A stretch of 64,000 nt of DNA from Anaeromyxobacter sp. Fw109-5 (GCF_000017505.1 NC_009675.1:3233001-3297000); one strand, 5' to 3'; positions 35,360-44,621 are shown, counted from the first letter of the stretch. Notes: generated by a model from the letters alone, not told the origin. Translations and numbers: made by a program.

Positions 35360-35512
35360 CGTCGCCCCCTCGCGCGCGCAGTGTACCGAACCGGCCGGTT
35401 CCGCGTCCGGAATGACCTCGGCGAGCCCGCGGATTTGCCGTACAGCGACCGAAGGTGCAATCTTCGCGTCGACGTCTCCACACATCGCGATCGCCGAGGG
35501 CGGGGAACCCAC

Positions 35513-36075
35513 ATGACGCGTGCCACCAGGGCTGCCGTACTCATCGCCACGCTTGCGCTCTCGGGCTGCGGCGGCGGCGGCGGCGGCGGCGACTCCGACG
35601 GCGCACCGCTCCCGGACCAGTCCGCGAGCTTCGTGGGGCGGTGGGATGGCACGTTCAGCATGACCATGGAGGGCCAGACCAGCTCGGCGCTGGTCTACGT
35701 CCCGATCACGCGGCACGGGACGAACTCCATCAACGTCGGCGGGTTCTGCGCGGACGGCAGCGGCGTGGACGCGCAGGTCACGTCGAGCAGCTCGTTCCTC
35801 GTCGACGGCCTGACGTGCCCGCCGCAGGCGATCGGGACCTGCCCGGCCGTCACGTTCACGTTCCTCCGAGGCGGGACGGGAATCTGGCGAGCGGCCAGCT
35901 CACGATGAACGTCGCCGGGTCGATGTCGGGCTGCGACAAGACGTTCCCGTTCACGACGACCTTCGCCGGCGCCAGGACCTCGAGCGAGCCGCAAGCGATC
36001 TCGATGGCGCGAGACGATCGGGGCGGGAGCGACACCGTCGCCGCCGCGATCGCCGCGCAGGCCGGGCTCTTCTAG
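35513..36075 (+). pseudogene. Lipoprotein gene with a frameshift
   Basis: The ATG at 35513 starts a lipoprotein signal, MTRATRAAVLIATLALSGC, followed by a Gly run (GGGGGGGDSDG). A beta-rich domain follows (FVGRWDGTFSMTMEGQTSSA, FLVDGLTCPPQAIGTCPAVT). In this frame the protein ends early at 35908 with IWRAASSR. In the next frame the expected continuation DGNLASGQLTMNVAGSMSGC and KTFPFTTTFAGART is readable to 36075. One missing base near 35880 explains it. The intact protein would have about 187 residues. Function unknown. A sequencing error is the alternative to true inactivation. Confidence 0.6.
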
Positions 36076-36221
36076 GCGCGGCAGGCCCCGCGACGCGTCG
36101 ACGGCGACGGGCGCGCCGATGCCCTGGCCCGCTCTGCGCCCCGGCGTGCGGGCGCTCGCGCCGACGGGCCGGTGGCGCAGCGGCGGTACCGCCCGACGCG
36201 CGTCAGGCCCAACGTGAAGGC

Positions 36222-36719
36222 GTGAAGGGCTTCGACTTCGCGTCACTCTGGGCGCCCGAGCTGTCACCGTGGGAGGTCGTCCTCAGGGCGACGATCATCT
36301 ACGTGTTCATCCAGGTGCTGTTCCGCGTCGTGGGGCGGAAGGAGCTCGCGCGATGGGGCGCGTCCGACATCGTGCTCCTGTTCCTCATCGCGACGGCGGC
36401 GCGCAAGAGCATCGTGGCGGACGACCCGAGCCTGACGACGGCGATGGTCGCGCTCGGGACGATCGTCGGCCTCGACTGGGCGCTCTCCGCGCTCTCGGCC
36501 CGGAGCAGCCGCGTGGCCGACTTCGTCGCCGGGCCGGTCAGGCAGCTCGTGCGGGACGGAGAGCTGCAGCGCGAGGTCATGCGCAAGACGCGCGTCTCCG
36601 AGGACGAGCTCCTCTCGCACGTGCGCGAGAAAGGGAAGGAGAGCCTCGCCGACGTGAAGCACGCCTTCCTGGAGCGGTCCGGCAAGATCACGGTGATCCC
36701 GCGCGAGCGGGGGCCCTGA
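36222..36719 (+). CDS. DUF421 (YetF-like) membrane protein
   Basis: 165 residues, GTG start. The N-terminal half has three membrane helices: EVVLRATIIYVFIQVLFRVV, GASDIVLLFLIATAARKSIV and TAMVALGTIVGLDWALSALS. The FRVVGRKELARWGASDIVLL stretch is the family signature (GRKE, then SDxxLL). The C-terminal cytosolic part carries LVRDGELQREVMRKTRVSED, like the DUF421 core, but is shorter than in B. subtilis YetF (about 230). The role is unknown; Bacillus relatives influence spore-envelope or lipid properties. Confidence 0.88.
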   Translation: MKGFDFASLWAPELSPWEVVLRATIIYVFIQVLFRVVGRKELARWGASDIVLLFLIATAARKSIVADDPSLTTAMVALGTIVGLDWALSALSARSSRVADFVAGPVRQLVRDGELQREVMRKTRVSEDELLSHVREKGKESLADVKHAFLERSGKITVIPRERGP

Positions 36720-36768
36720 GGGACCCCCGCCCGCCGACCTTCCCGGCGCCGCACCGTCACCGCCCCGC

Positions 36769-37113
36769 TCACTCGGGCTTCGGGTCGCGCAGCATCACGA
36801 GGAGCATGCGGGTCCGCTCGTCGGCGTCGAGCGAGTGCGGGACGTTCGCCGGCATCCGGGTGATGCTGCCCGGCGGCGCCGCGACCGGCTTCCCGCCGAT
36901 GTGGAGCGTCATGGCCCCCTCCAGCACCACCACCAGCGCGTCGAACGGGGAGGTGTGCTCGGTGAGCCCCTGCCCCTTCTCGAAGGCGAAGAGCGTGACG
37001 TTGCTCGTGCCCTTCTTCGCGAGCACCCGGCTCGCGATGCCGTGCTCGGCATAGCCGAGGAGGTCCTGGAAGCGGTGCGCCTCGGCGGGTGGCAGGGTGT
37101 TCTCGCTCGCCAT
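36769..37113 (-). CDS. Cupin-domain protein
   Basis: 114 residues, ATG at 37113 behind AAAGGATCGACCTG. Cupin motif 1 lies in NVTLFAFEKGQGLTEHTSPF and motif 2 in AAPPGSITRMPANVPHSLDA. The usual metal ligands are present as the first His (TEH) and the distal His (VPHS), while the second His of motif 1 is replaced. Small single-domain cupins of this type often sense or bind small molecules; no substrate is suggested. The start MASENTLPPAEAHRFQDLLG resembles the anti-oxidant cupin group found in anaerobes. Confidence 0.88.
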   Translation of the reverse strand: MASENTLPPAEAHRFQDLLGYAEHGIASRVLAKKGTSNVTLFAFEKGQGLTEHTSPFDALVVVLEGAMTLHIGGKPVAAPPGSITRMPANVPHSLDADERTRMLLVMLRDPKPE

Positions 37114-37331
37114 CAGGTCGATCCTTTCATGTCGCGCCGCCATCGAGGCCGCGCTCCGACAGGATAGGCGCCAGCGGGGAAGGGAGCACCGTCTCGCCGG
37201 CGCGCCGCGTGGACGGCAGGCCCGCGGAGCTCCCCCCAACGGGCGATACGGAGCGCAAACGAGCGTCCGCCGAATTGCCCGGCGCCTCTACCCGGGTACG
37301 ATGCGGGGGGCACGGCGGAGGGAAAGTAGGA

Positions 37332-37628
37332 ATGGCCTCGACCGACAAGCAGAAGCAGTCGCTGTATTTTCCCGAAGAGATGCTGCAGGAGATCATGCGG
37401 GAGGCGAACCGGCTCGACCGGTCGCTCTCGTGGACCATGCAGCAGGCGTGGCGCCTCGCGCGCGAGGAGGTCCGGAAGTTCCCCGCGATGAACCCACATC
37501 GCGGCCGGGCCGAGCAGCCGCGGCCGCCCCCGCTCGACGTCCGCCGCGCCGACGCGCCTCCGCGGGCCCCGTCGGCTCAGGTCCTCGAGTTCCTCCGGGG
37601 CAAGTTCGACCGCGAGCTCGCCGGCTGA
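37332..37628 (+). CDS. TIGR04563-like small protein (ribbon-helix-helix-like)
   Basis: 98 residues; the ATG follows GGAAAGTAGGA. The first 50 residues, MASTDKQKQSLYFPEEMLQE then IMREANRLDRSLSWTMQQAW, form a strand followed by two helices, as in ribbon-helix-helix DNA-binding proteins. This fits the TIGR04563 family that I associate with myxobacteria. The tail is Pro/Arg-rich and then AQVLEFLRGKFDRELAG. It may be a small transcription regulator; no target is known. It is divergent from the cupin gene, 218 bases apart. Confidence 0.75.
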   Translation: MASTDKQKQSLYFPEEMLQEIMREANRLDRSLSWTMQQAWRLAREEVRKFPAMNPHRGRAEQPRPPPLDVRRADAPPRAPSAQVLEFLRGKFDRELAG

Positions 37629-37794
37629 CGCGGCGGCGACGCCTCGGCCTCGCCCGCCACGCACGAGCCGCCCACCCCTCCCCTGCCACCGCCCGCGGCG
37701 TGCACCGCGCGCCGGACGTGCGCTCGCGGAATTAACGCCGAGTCTCGCGAGCCACACGCAGCGGCGCCGGACGACGGGGCCCTGGGCGGAGCGA

Positions 37795-39078
37795 CTACCG
37801 CGCGTCGCGCGGATCCCACAGCGCCTGGTCGAAGTCCGGGTCGGGGGCCTCCGGGGCGGGGCGCTCCGGCTCCGGCACGTTGCGCAGGTTCACGCGCACG
37901 CGCGTCCACGTCGTGTAGCGCCCGCGCATGGCGTCCACCAGGACGTCCTCCGGCCGCAGGCGCGCCGCCGCCTCCGGGTGGCGCGCCCGCCACCGCTCGA
38001 AGCCGGCGAGCGCGTCGTCCTTGCGCGCAGCGCGCGCCACGACGACGAGCGGCATCCTCGCGCGAGGGGCGCCCTTGCGGCGCGAGGGCTGCACGCGGGA
38101 GGGCTCGTCGGCGGCCTTCGCATAGTGAGGGGGCCACGGCGCGTCGCCCATGCCGTCGGCCCGCTGGCGGGCGGAGAGCTCGAGCAGCGGGAGGAGCGAA
38201 CCCGCGCTCGCGTCGATCCCCGCCCCGGGATCGCCCATCGCGGCCACGCGCGCGGGCACGGTGCGCAGGGTGAAGTCCGCCGGGTCGCAGGCCGGCAGCT
38301 CGTCCCAGGTGATGGGCGTCGAGACGCGGGCGTCCGGCGTCGGGCGCACGGAGTACGCGGAGGCGGTCGTGCGGTCCTTGGCGTTCTGGTTGTAGTCCAC
38401 GAACACGCCGTGGCGCTCCTCCTTCCACCACTTGCTCGTCGCGCTGCGCGGCGCGCGCCGCTCCACCTCACGCGCGAGCGCCAGCGCCGCCTCCCGCACC
38501 TCCGTGAACGTCCAGCGCCGCTCGATGCGGGCGTAGACGTGCATGCCGCGGGAGCCGCTCGTCTTCGGCCACCCGGTGAGCCCGTGATCCGCGAGCACCT
38601 CGCGCACGACGGAGGCCACCTCCCGGACCCGCTCCCACCCGACGCCCGGCACCGGATCGAGATCCACGCGCAGCTCGTCGGGGTGCTCGAGATCGTCTGC
38701 TCGCACGGGGTGCGGGTTGAGATCGATGCAGCCCAGGTTCACCACCCACGCGAGCTGGGCGGCGTCCCGCACCACCACCTCGTGCGCGGTGCGGCCGGAG
38801 GGGAAGGCGAGCTCGACCACCTCCACCCAGCCCGGCCGCGACTCCGGCGCCCGCTTCTGGAAGAAGAACTCGCCCTCGGCGTCGTCGACGAAGCGCTTCA
38901 GCGCCATGGGCCGGCCCTGGACGCCGCGCAGCGCACCGCCGTGCACGGCCAGGTAGTACTCGACGAGCTCGAGCTTGGTGACGCCCGCGCCGCGGAACTT
39001 CAGCTTGTCGGGACTCGAGATGACGACCTCGCGCCCGGCGATCTCGAGGACGACACGCTTTCGCGCGGAGGACCCCAT
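37795..39078 (-). CDS. Stand-alone LigD polymerase/primase-domain protein
   Basis: 427 residues, ATG at 39078. It is the polymerase domain of bacterial non-homologous end joining: ISSPDKLKFRGAGVTKLELV at the start, NLGCIDLNPHPVRADDLEHP, the catalytic acid pair in ELRVDLDPVPGVGWERV, the nucleotide loop TSGSRGMHVYARI and DYNQNAKDRTTASAYSVRP. No ligase or phosphoesterase domain is attached and no ku gene is visible, so it must cooperate with enzymes encoded elsewhere. The last 100 residues (QPSRRKGAPRARMPLVVVAR, then LRPEDVLVDAMRGRYTTWTR) are an extra C-terminal extension of unknown role. Confidence 0.92.
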   Translation of the reverse strand: MGSSARKRVVLEIAGREVVISSPDKLKFRGAGVTKLELVEYYLAVHGGALRGVQGRPMALKRFVDDAEGEFFFQKRAPESRPGWVEVVELAFPSGRTAHEVVVRDAAQLAWVVNLGCIDLNPHPVRADDLEHPDELRVDLDPVPGVGWERVREVASVVREVLADHGLTGWPKTSGSRGMHVYARIERRWTFTEVREAALALAREVERRAPRSATSKWWKEERHGVFVDYNQNAKDRTTASAYSVRPTPDARVSTPITWDELPACDPADFTLRTVPARVAAMGDPGAGIDASAGSLLPLLELSARQRADGMGDAPWPPHYAKAADEPSRVQPSRRKGAPRARMPLVVVARAARKDDALAGFERWRARHPEAAARLRPEDVLVDAMRGRYTTWTRVRVNLRNVPEPERPAPEAPDPDFDQALWDPRDAR

Positions 39079-39264
39079 GCGCCAGGATCTGCTCGCGCGA
39101 GCGCGCGCTCGCCACCCTCCGTGCGTAAACGCCCGCTTGGCACGGCCCTCAAAGAGGACGCTCCGCGCCGTGTCGATCCCGCGGTGCTCCGTTCGTCGAG
39201 GCACTAGAGCCAGGGACCACGGCGATCATCGCCGGCATCCCTGCCCAACCGAAGGAGAACGACG

Positions 39265-39681
39265 ATGCGAGTCATGGTGATCGTGAAGGCGAGCAAGGAC
39301 TCCGAGGCCGGCATCCTCCCCGACGAGAAGCTCCTCACCGAGATGGGGAAGTTCAACGAGGAGCTCTCCAAGGCGGGCGTGATGCTGGCCGGCGAGGGAC
39401 TCCACGCCAGCTCGAAGGGGGCGCGGGTGCGGTTCTCCGGCGGGAAGAAGACGGTCCTCGACGGTCCGTTCGCCGAGACGAAGGAGCTCGTCGCGGGCTT
39501 CTGGCTGTGGCAGGTGCGCTCCATGGACGAGGCCATCGAGTGGCTGAAGCGCGCGCCGTTCGAGGACACGGAGGTGGAGATCCGGCCGGTGTTCGAGGCA
39601 GACGACTTCGGCGCGGCGCTCACGCCCGAGCTCCGCGAGCAGGAGGAGCGCATTCGCGCGGAGGCGGCCGCGAGGCACTAG
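39265..39681 (+). CDS. YciI/DGPF-domain protein
   Basis: 138 residues, ATG behind CGAAGGAGAACGACG. The family start MRVMVIVKASKDSEAGILPD is followed by KKTVLDGPFAETKELVAGFW, which contains the defining DGPF motif, and by DEAIEWLKRAPFEDTEVEIR. YciI-like domains are ferredoxin-fold dimers of unknown reaction. DGPF proteins are typically encoded beside ECF42-type sigma factors, as here: the sigma gene starts 36 bases downstream. It may sense or process the signal to which the sigma factor responds. Confidence 0.92.
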   Translation: MRVMVIVKASKDSEAGILPDEKLLTEMGKFNEELSKAGVMLAGEGLHASSKGARVRFSGGKKTVLDGPFAETKELVAGFWLWQVRSMDEAIEWLKRAPFEDTEVEIRPVFEADDFGAALTPELREQEERIRAEAAARH

Positions 39682-39717
39682 GCCCGCCGGCTGCCTCGCC
39701 ATCCCGTACGAGCCGCC

Positions 39718-41007
39718 TTGACGACCAGCGACACGCGCCGCGCCATACACGCGGTCTACCGGATGGAGTCGGCGAGGCTCGTCGCCGGGCTCACGCGGAT
39801 GGTGCGCGACGTGGGCCTCGCGGAGGAGCTCGCGCAGGACGCGCTCGTCGCGGCGCTCGAGCGGTGGCCTGAGTCGGGCGTCCCGGACAACCCGGGCGCC
39901 TGGCTCATGGCCGCCGCGAAGCATCGCGCCATCGACGAGCTGCGCCGGGGCAAGCGGCTCGAGCAGAAGCACGAGGAGCTCGGCCACGCGCTCGCGGCCG
40001 AACGAGAGGCAGGCGCGCCCGAGCTCGAGGCGGCGCTCGACGATCCGGTGGGCGACGACCTGCTGCGCCTCGTGTTCATCGCCTGCCACCCGGTGCTCTC
40101 GACCGAGGCGCGCATCGCGCTGACGCTGCGCCTCCTCGGCGGCCTGACCACCGAGGAGATCGCGCGAGCGTTCCTCGCCGCGGAGCCGACGGTGGCCCAG
40201 CGCATCGTCCGCGCGAAGCGGACCCTCGCCGAGGCCCGCGTCCCCTTCGAGGTGCCTCGCGGGGCCGAGTTCGCCTCCAGGCTCTCGTCGGTGCTGCAGG
40301 TGATCTACCTCGTGTTCAACGAGGGCTACACCGCGACCGCCGGGGAGGACTGGATGCGACCGGCGCTCTGCGAGGACGCGCTCCGCCTCGGGCGCATCCT
40401 GGCCGGGCTCGTCCCCGGGGAGCCGGAGGTGCACGGGCTCGTCGCCCTCATGGAGCTCCAGGCGTCGCGATCGCGGGCGCGGCTCGGCCCGTCCGGAGAG
40501 CCCATCCTCCTGCTCGATCAGGACCGCGCGCGCTGGGACCACGTCCTCATCCGGCGCGGGCTCGCCGCCCTCGCTCGGGCCGAGCGCCTCGGCGGGCTCG
40601 GGCCCTACGGGCTGCAGGCGGCCATCGCCGCCTGCCACGCCCGGGCGCGCACGGCCGCCGAGACGGAGTGGGTGCGCATCGCCGCCCTCTACGACGCGCT
40701 CGCCCAGCTCTCCCCCTCCCCGATCGTCGAGCTGAACCGCGCGGTCGCCGTCGCCATGGCGTTCGGGCCGGCGGCGGGGCTCGAGCTCGTCGACGCGCTC
40801 CGGACGGAGCCGGCGCTCAAGGCCTATCACCTCCTGCCGGCGGTGCGCGGCGACCTCCTCGCGAGGCTCGGACGGCTGGACGAGGCGCGCGCCGAGCTCG
40901 AGCGCGCGGCCACGCTCACGCGCAACGCACGCGAGCGCGATCTCCTGCTCGGGCGCGCCGCGAGGTGCGGCGGCGGCGCGCGTGAAGCGGGCGGGGCCGC
41001 GGATTAG
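39718..41007 (+). CDS. ECF42-type RNA polymerase sigma factor with C-terminal extension
   Basis: 429 residues from a TTG start. Region 2 is AIHAVYRMESARLVAGLTRM with LAEELAQDALVAALERWP and PGAWLMAAAKHRAIDELRRG. Region 4 is ARIALTLRLLGGLTTEEIAR with EPTVAQRIVRAKRTLAEARV. The remaining 230 residues (VIYLVFNEGYTATAGEDWMR, PIVELNRAVAVAMAFGPAAG, then a helical-repeat end LLARLGRLDEARAELERAAT) are the TPR-like extension that characterises ECF42 and replaces an anti-sigma factor in control. The DGPF gene just upstream confirms the group. Expect it to direct the promoter of its own DGPF operon. Confidence 0.93.
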   Translation: MTTSDTRRAIHAVYRMESARLVAGLTRMVRDVGLAEELAQDALVAALERWPESGVPDNPGAWLMAAAKHRAIDELRRGKRLEQKHEELGHALAAEREAGAPELEAALDDPVGDDLLRLVFIACHPVLSTEARIALTLRLLGGLTTEEIARAFLAAEPTVAQRIVRAKRTLAEARVPFEVPRGAEFASRLSSVLQVIYLVFNEGYTATAGEDWMRPALCEDALRLGRILAGLVPGEPEVHGLVALMELQASRSRARLGPSGEPILLLDQDRARWDHVLIRRGLAALARAERLGGLGPYGLQAAIAACHARARTAAETEWVRIAALYDALAQLSPSPIVELNRAVAVAMAFGPAAGLELVDALRTEPALKAYHLLPAVRGDLLARLGRLDEARAELERAATLTRNARERDLLLGRAARCGGGAREAGGAAD

Positions 41008-41037
41008 GACGGACGAGGTGAGCCACGGAGGAGCCCC

Positions 41038-41340
41038 ATGTGCCGCAACATCCGGGTGCTGTACCACTTCGACCCTCCCACGACGGAGGCCGAGATCCGC
41101 GACGCGGCGCTCCAGTACGTGCGCAAGGTGAGCGGGCTGCGCGAGCCCTCCGCGGCCGACGCCCCGGCGTTCGAGCGCGCCGTCGCGGAGATCGCGCAGA
41201 GCACCGGACGGCTCCTCGCGGCCCTCACCGCGCGCACCGCCGTGCGGACCCGCGAGCACGAGCGGGAGAAGGCGCGCCTTCGCGGCCTGCGACGCGCGGT
41301 CCCATCCGCCGCGAGCCTGGCGCCCCCTCGGCGAAGATGA
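41038..41340 (+). CDS. DUF2277 family protein
   Basis: 100 residues, ATG 30 bases after the sigma gene and so probably in its operon. The start MCRNIRVLYHFDPPTTEAEI and the continuation RDAALQYVRKVSGLREPSAA define the family, which is short and of unknown function. The Cys-Arg-Asn-Ile start is nearly invariant. The C-terminal tail is Arg-rich and variable. Confidence 0.9.
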   Translation: MCRNIRVLYHFDPPTTEAEIRDAALQYVRKVSGLREPSAADAPAFERAVAEIAQSTGRLLAALTARTAVRTREHEREKARLRGLRRAVPSAASLAPPRRR

Positions 41341-41405
41341 TCCCGCGCGGCACGGGGAGCGCCCGCGGCTGGCGCGGCGCCTGCCCGGCACGCTAAGACC
41401 TCGGC

Positions 41406-42638
41406 ATGCCCGCCCCCGCGCCCCGGCGCCGCCCTCGCCCGCCGGCGACGGTGCTCACGCCGGCCGAGGCCCGCGCGTTCCTCGTCGGCCACCACGCGCT
41501 CGCCGCGCCCGAGCTCCCGCGCGGCGCGGCCGGCGTCCGCGCCCTCCTCGCGCGCCTCCGCTGCATCCAGCTCGACCCGCTCGATCCCCTCGGCACGAAC
41601 GCGGATCTCGTCGCGCTCGCTCGCGTGGACGGCATCGGGAAGGGCGACGTCTATCGGCACCTCCTCCCCGGCCACGCCTTCGAGCACTTCGCGAAGGAGC
41701 GCTGCCTGCTGCCGGCGGATGCCTTCCCCTGGTACCGGGCCGAGCTCGCGGTCGAGGCCCAGTGGTGGTCGCACGCCGAGCGGCTGCGGCGCCTGCCGGC
41801 CGGCGTCGTCGAGAAGGTGCTCGAGGAGGTCCGCGCGCGCGGGCCGGTGGCGGCCGACGACCTCTCCGATCACGGCCGCGTCGAGCCGCTCGACTGGAGC
41901 GGCTGGAAGGGCACGCCGCGCGCCGCGAAGATGGCGCTCGAGGTCCTGCAGACGCGCTGCGAGGTGGTGGTGAGCGGACGCGGACCGCGCGGCAAGCTGT
42001 ACGACGTGCCGGAGCGCGCGCTGCCGGACGCGGCGCGGCGGCGCGTCCACCCGCCCGGCCGGGGGGCCGAGGCCCGGGTCGAGGCGTTCCGGCGCTGGGC
42101 GCTCCTCGAGCGCGTGGAGGCGGCCGGGCTCCTCTCTCGAGGCGGCGGCGCGACCTGGTCGATGCTCGATCCCGCCCGGCGCGCCGGCATACCGGAGGCG
42201 CTCCTCGCCGAAGGCGCCGTCGAGGAGGTGCAGGTCGTGGGCTCGACGCGCGCGTACCTGGCGCCGCGGGGCTTCGCGGCGCGCAGGCACCCCGCGCCCG
42301 ACGGCCGGGTCCGGCTCCTCGGCCCCCTCGACCCGCTCATCTGGGATCGGGGCCTGGTCCGCGCCGCCTTCGGCTTCGACTACAGCTGGGAGGTCTACCG
42401 CCCTGCGCACCTGCGCCGCTTCGGCTGGTACGTCTGCCCGCTGCTCCGCGGCGACGCGCTGGTCGGACGCCTCGACGGCGCGGTGGAGCGGGGCGCGCTC
42501 CGGGTCCGCGCGGTGTGGGCGGAGCCGGACGGCGACCTCGACCGCCTTGCGCTCCTCGCCTGCCTCGAGCGTCACGCGGCCGCATGCGGGGTGGAGCGGG
42601 TGGTGCTCCCACGCCGGATCCGCATGAACCGCGGGTGA
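41406..42638 (+). CDS. YcaQ/AlkX-like winged-helix DNA glycosylase
   Basis: 410 residues, ATG start. It belongs to the HTH_42 (DUF1006) family of interstrand-crosslink glycosylases. The catalytic QxD motif is in CIQLDPLDPLGTNADLVALA. The winged helices are visible in VLEEVRARGPVAADDLSDHG and in VEAFRRWALLERVEAAGLLS, and the tail VRLLGPLDPLIWDRGLVRAA then SWEVYRPAHLRRFGWYVCPL is conserved in YcaQ. These enzymes remove alkylated bases and unhook crosslinks made by nitrogen mustards or natural toxins. It lies 65 bases after DUF2277. Confidence 0.9.
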   Translation: MPAPAPRRRPRPPATVLTPAEARAFLVGHHALAAPELPRGAAGVRALLARLRCIQLDPLDPLGTNADLVALARVDGIGKGDVYRHLLPGHAFEHFAKERCLLPADAFPWYRAELAVEAQWWSHAERLRRLPAGVVEKVLEEVRARGPVAADDLSDHGRVEPLDWSGWKGTPRAAKMALEVLQTRCEVVVSGRGPRGKLYDVPERALPDAARRRVHPPGRGAEARVEAFRRWALLERVEAAGLLSRGGGATWSMLDPARRAGIPEALLAEGAVEEVQVVGSTRAYLAPRGFAARRHPAPDGRVRLLGPLDPLIWDRGLVRAAFGFDYSWEVYRPAHLRRFGWYVCPLLRGDALVGRLDGAVERGALRVRAVWAEPDGDLDRLALLACLERHAAACGVERVVLPRRIRMNRG

Positions 42639-42710
42639 GGTTCGCCGCGCGGCCGAAGGTCGGGGGACGACCGCGGCCAGGGGCTGGTGAGCCGCCAAAC
42701 CCCGCGTCGG

Positions 42711-44621
42711 CTAACGCAGCGCCGGCGCGCTCGCCTCGGCGGCGGTCGCCCCCGTCGCGCCGGGCGGAGCCTTCGTCCGCCGCGACAGGCTGACCAGGCG
42801 CTGCGGGACGCGCCGGATCTTGCCGCGCACCCTCCCCTCCAGCACCTCGACCTCGACGGGCGGCGTCAGCTCGAAGCGGTAGCCGCGGTGCGGGATCGGG
42901 TGCCGGAGCGTCATGCCACGCCAGGTGAACTCGTGCACGAAGGGGCGGGCGACGAGGCCGTGACGGACGTGCTGCCGGTGCTGCAGGAGGAACGACGCCA
43001 GCTGCACCGCGGCGTGGTTGAACAGGCGGTGACAGCCGTGGCTCTCGCTGCCCAGGATGGAGTGGTAGTTCACCGATCCGTGCGTGCGGATGCCGTTGTC
43101 GTACCAGAGCGTGCCCTCCGCGCCCTCCACCGGTCGCAGGTGCGGGAGCATGACGAGGCCGTACGCGGAGGCGTAGCCCGGCCCGAGGAGGTCCGTGTCG
43201 GGCAGCCACTTCCGCGCTCCGTGCGCCCGGTGCACCAGGGCGCGCGCCGGGGTCTGGGGCGGCGGCAGCCACGCCGGCGACGCGACCACGAAGCGCCAGA
43301 GGCGCTTGCCCACGTCCGAGTTCTTGTAGCGAAGGCCGACCCTCCCCCGGCTCCCCACCTCCTTCTTCCACCCGCCGATGGTGGTCGGCCACCGCACGAG
43401 GGCGACCTCCTCTCCGCCGGGGGTGCGCGCGTAGAGGGTGAGCGTGGGCCGGTTGGTGATGCGCCCGCGCCACGTCGGGAGCTCGTACCAGACGTCGCCG
43501 CGATCGATCTCCGCGCGCAGCTCCATGTGCTCGGCGTGGTACGCGGGGGCGGGCGGGAGCCTCACGGCCACGAGGAGCCGGCGCGTGGCCCCGAACCCCC
43601 GCGCGCGGAAGAACCCGGCGGCCGCCTCCCCGTCGATCCATCCCAGCGCCTCCGCCGCGGCCTCGGTCGCCGGGGAGATCACGTCCGGCGCGCCGCCCTC
43701 CAGCGGCTCGAGCCGATCGGTGGCGTGGAACGCGTCCCCGTCGATGCGCCGCGACAGGATGGTGCCCCGGTCCGCCGCCGCGCTGCCGTCCTCCAGGAGC
43801 CCCGCGGCGTCGACCACGCGCGCGCGGAGCGAGCGCAGGAGCGCCCTGAAGTCCAGCTCGCGGCTGTCCTCCGCGAGCGCCCTGCGCGTCTCGCGATCCA
43901 GGACGCCCCAGGAGACGATCGCGTGCTTGCGCTGATACGCCTCGAGCGCCTCCTGCAGGCGCCACCGCGGCGTGCGCCGCGCGGGAGGCAGCAGCCGGTC
44001 GCAGATCAGCCGCTGCTCGAGCGCAGCGAGCGCGCTCCGGACGGAGGGCGATCGGGCTGCGGACGCGGGGCGCGGCGCGCTCGCGAGCGCCTGGATCGAC
44101 GCCGCGTCGACGAAGGCGTGGCACCCGTGGCGCTCGTCGTCGAGGAGGCGCTGCGCCAGCACCCGGAAGCTCGGGAAGATGCCGTACGGCTCCAGGAACC
44201 CGTCGCGGCGCGCCCGCTCGCCGTCGTCCCCGGCCGGGAACTCCTCGTTCGCCAGCGCCACGTAGGTCGCGCGGTACGGCTGCGGGAGCTGGACCAGGTC
44301 GTCCGGATCCCGGAGCGCCATGGGCGCCCAGTCGTCGGACAGGTCGACCACCGTGAGGCCGTAGCTCCGCGCCTGCTCCGGGCAGATGCGCCCGACCTCC
44401 CCGCCCTGCTCGAACACCGGGACCGGGGTCTCGCACTCCTGCGCCGTCGGCTGGTCCGGCGTCCCGCCTCGCCCCGCCTCCGCCGCGGGCGCGCACATGG
44501 GCGCGGGCGGGGGCGGCGGCTCCACGACGCACCCGCCGAGGAGCGCCACGACGACCGGTGAGACGAGCCAGGGCGCCCGCGATCGCGGCGACGGCCTGGG
44601 GGCTCCACATCGTTGCTGCAC
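42711..44621 (-). CDS. L,D-transpeptidase (YkuD) lipoprotein
   Basis: 636 residues from a GTG at 44621. The lipobox is VVVALLGGC, followed by a Pro-rich linker. The C-terminal quarter holds the YkuD domain: GIRTHGSVNYHSILGSESHG with HGCHRLFN, so the nucleophile is about Cys530, with His528 before it. The motif reads SHGCHRL where SHGCIRL is common. The N-terminal 400 residues contain a peptidoglycan-binding-like helical part (RLQEALEAYQRKHAIVSWGV) and a long region that I do not recognise. The expected role is 3-3 crosslinking of peptidoglycan or attachment of proteins to it. It is divergent from the thiol-redox cluster, 167 bases apart. Confidence 0.88.
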   Translation of the reverse strand: MQQRCGAPRPSPRSRAPWLVSPVVVALLGGCVVEPPPPPAPMCAPAAEAGRGGTPDQPTAQECETPVPVFEQGGEVGRICPEQARSYGLTVVDLSDDWAPMALRDPDDLVQLPQPYRATYVALANEEFPAGDDGERARRDGFLEPYGIFPSFRVLAQRLLDDERHGCHAFVDAASIQALASAPRPASAARSPSVRSALAALEQRLICDRLLPPARRTPRWRLQEALEAYQRKHAIVSWGVLDRETRRALAEDSRELDFRALLRSLRARVVDAAGLLEDGSAAADRGTILSRRIDGDAFHATDRLEPLEGGAPDVISPATEAAAEALGWIDGEAAAGFFRARGFGATRRLLVAVRLPPAPAYHAEHMELRAEIDRGDVWYELPTWRGRITNRPTLTLYARTPGGEEVALVRWPTTIGGWKKEVGSRGRVGLRYKNSDVGKRLWRFVVASPAWLPPPQTPARALVHRAHGARKWLPDTDLLGPGYASAYGLVMLPHLRPVEGAEGTLWYDNGIRTHGSVNYHSILGSESHGCHRLFNHAAVQLASFLLQHRQHVRHGLVARPFVHEFTWRGMTLRHPIPHRGYRFELTPPVEVEVLEGRVRGKIRRVPQRLVSLSRRTKAPPGATGATAAEASAPALR

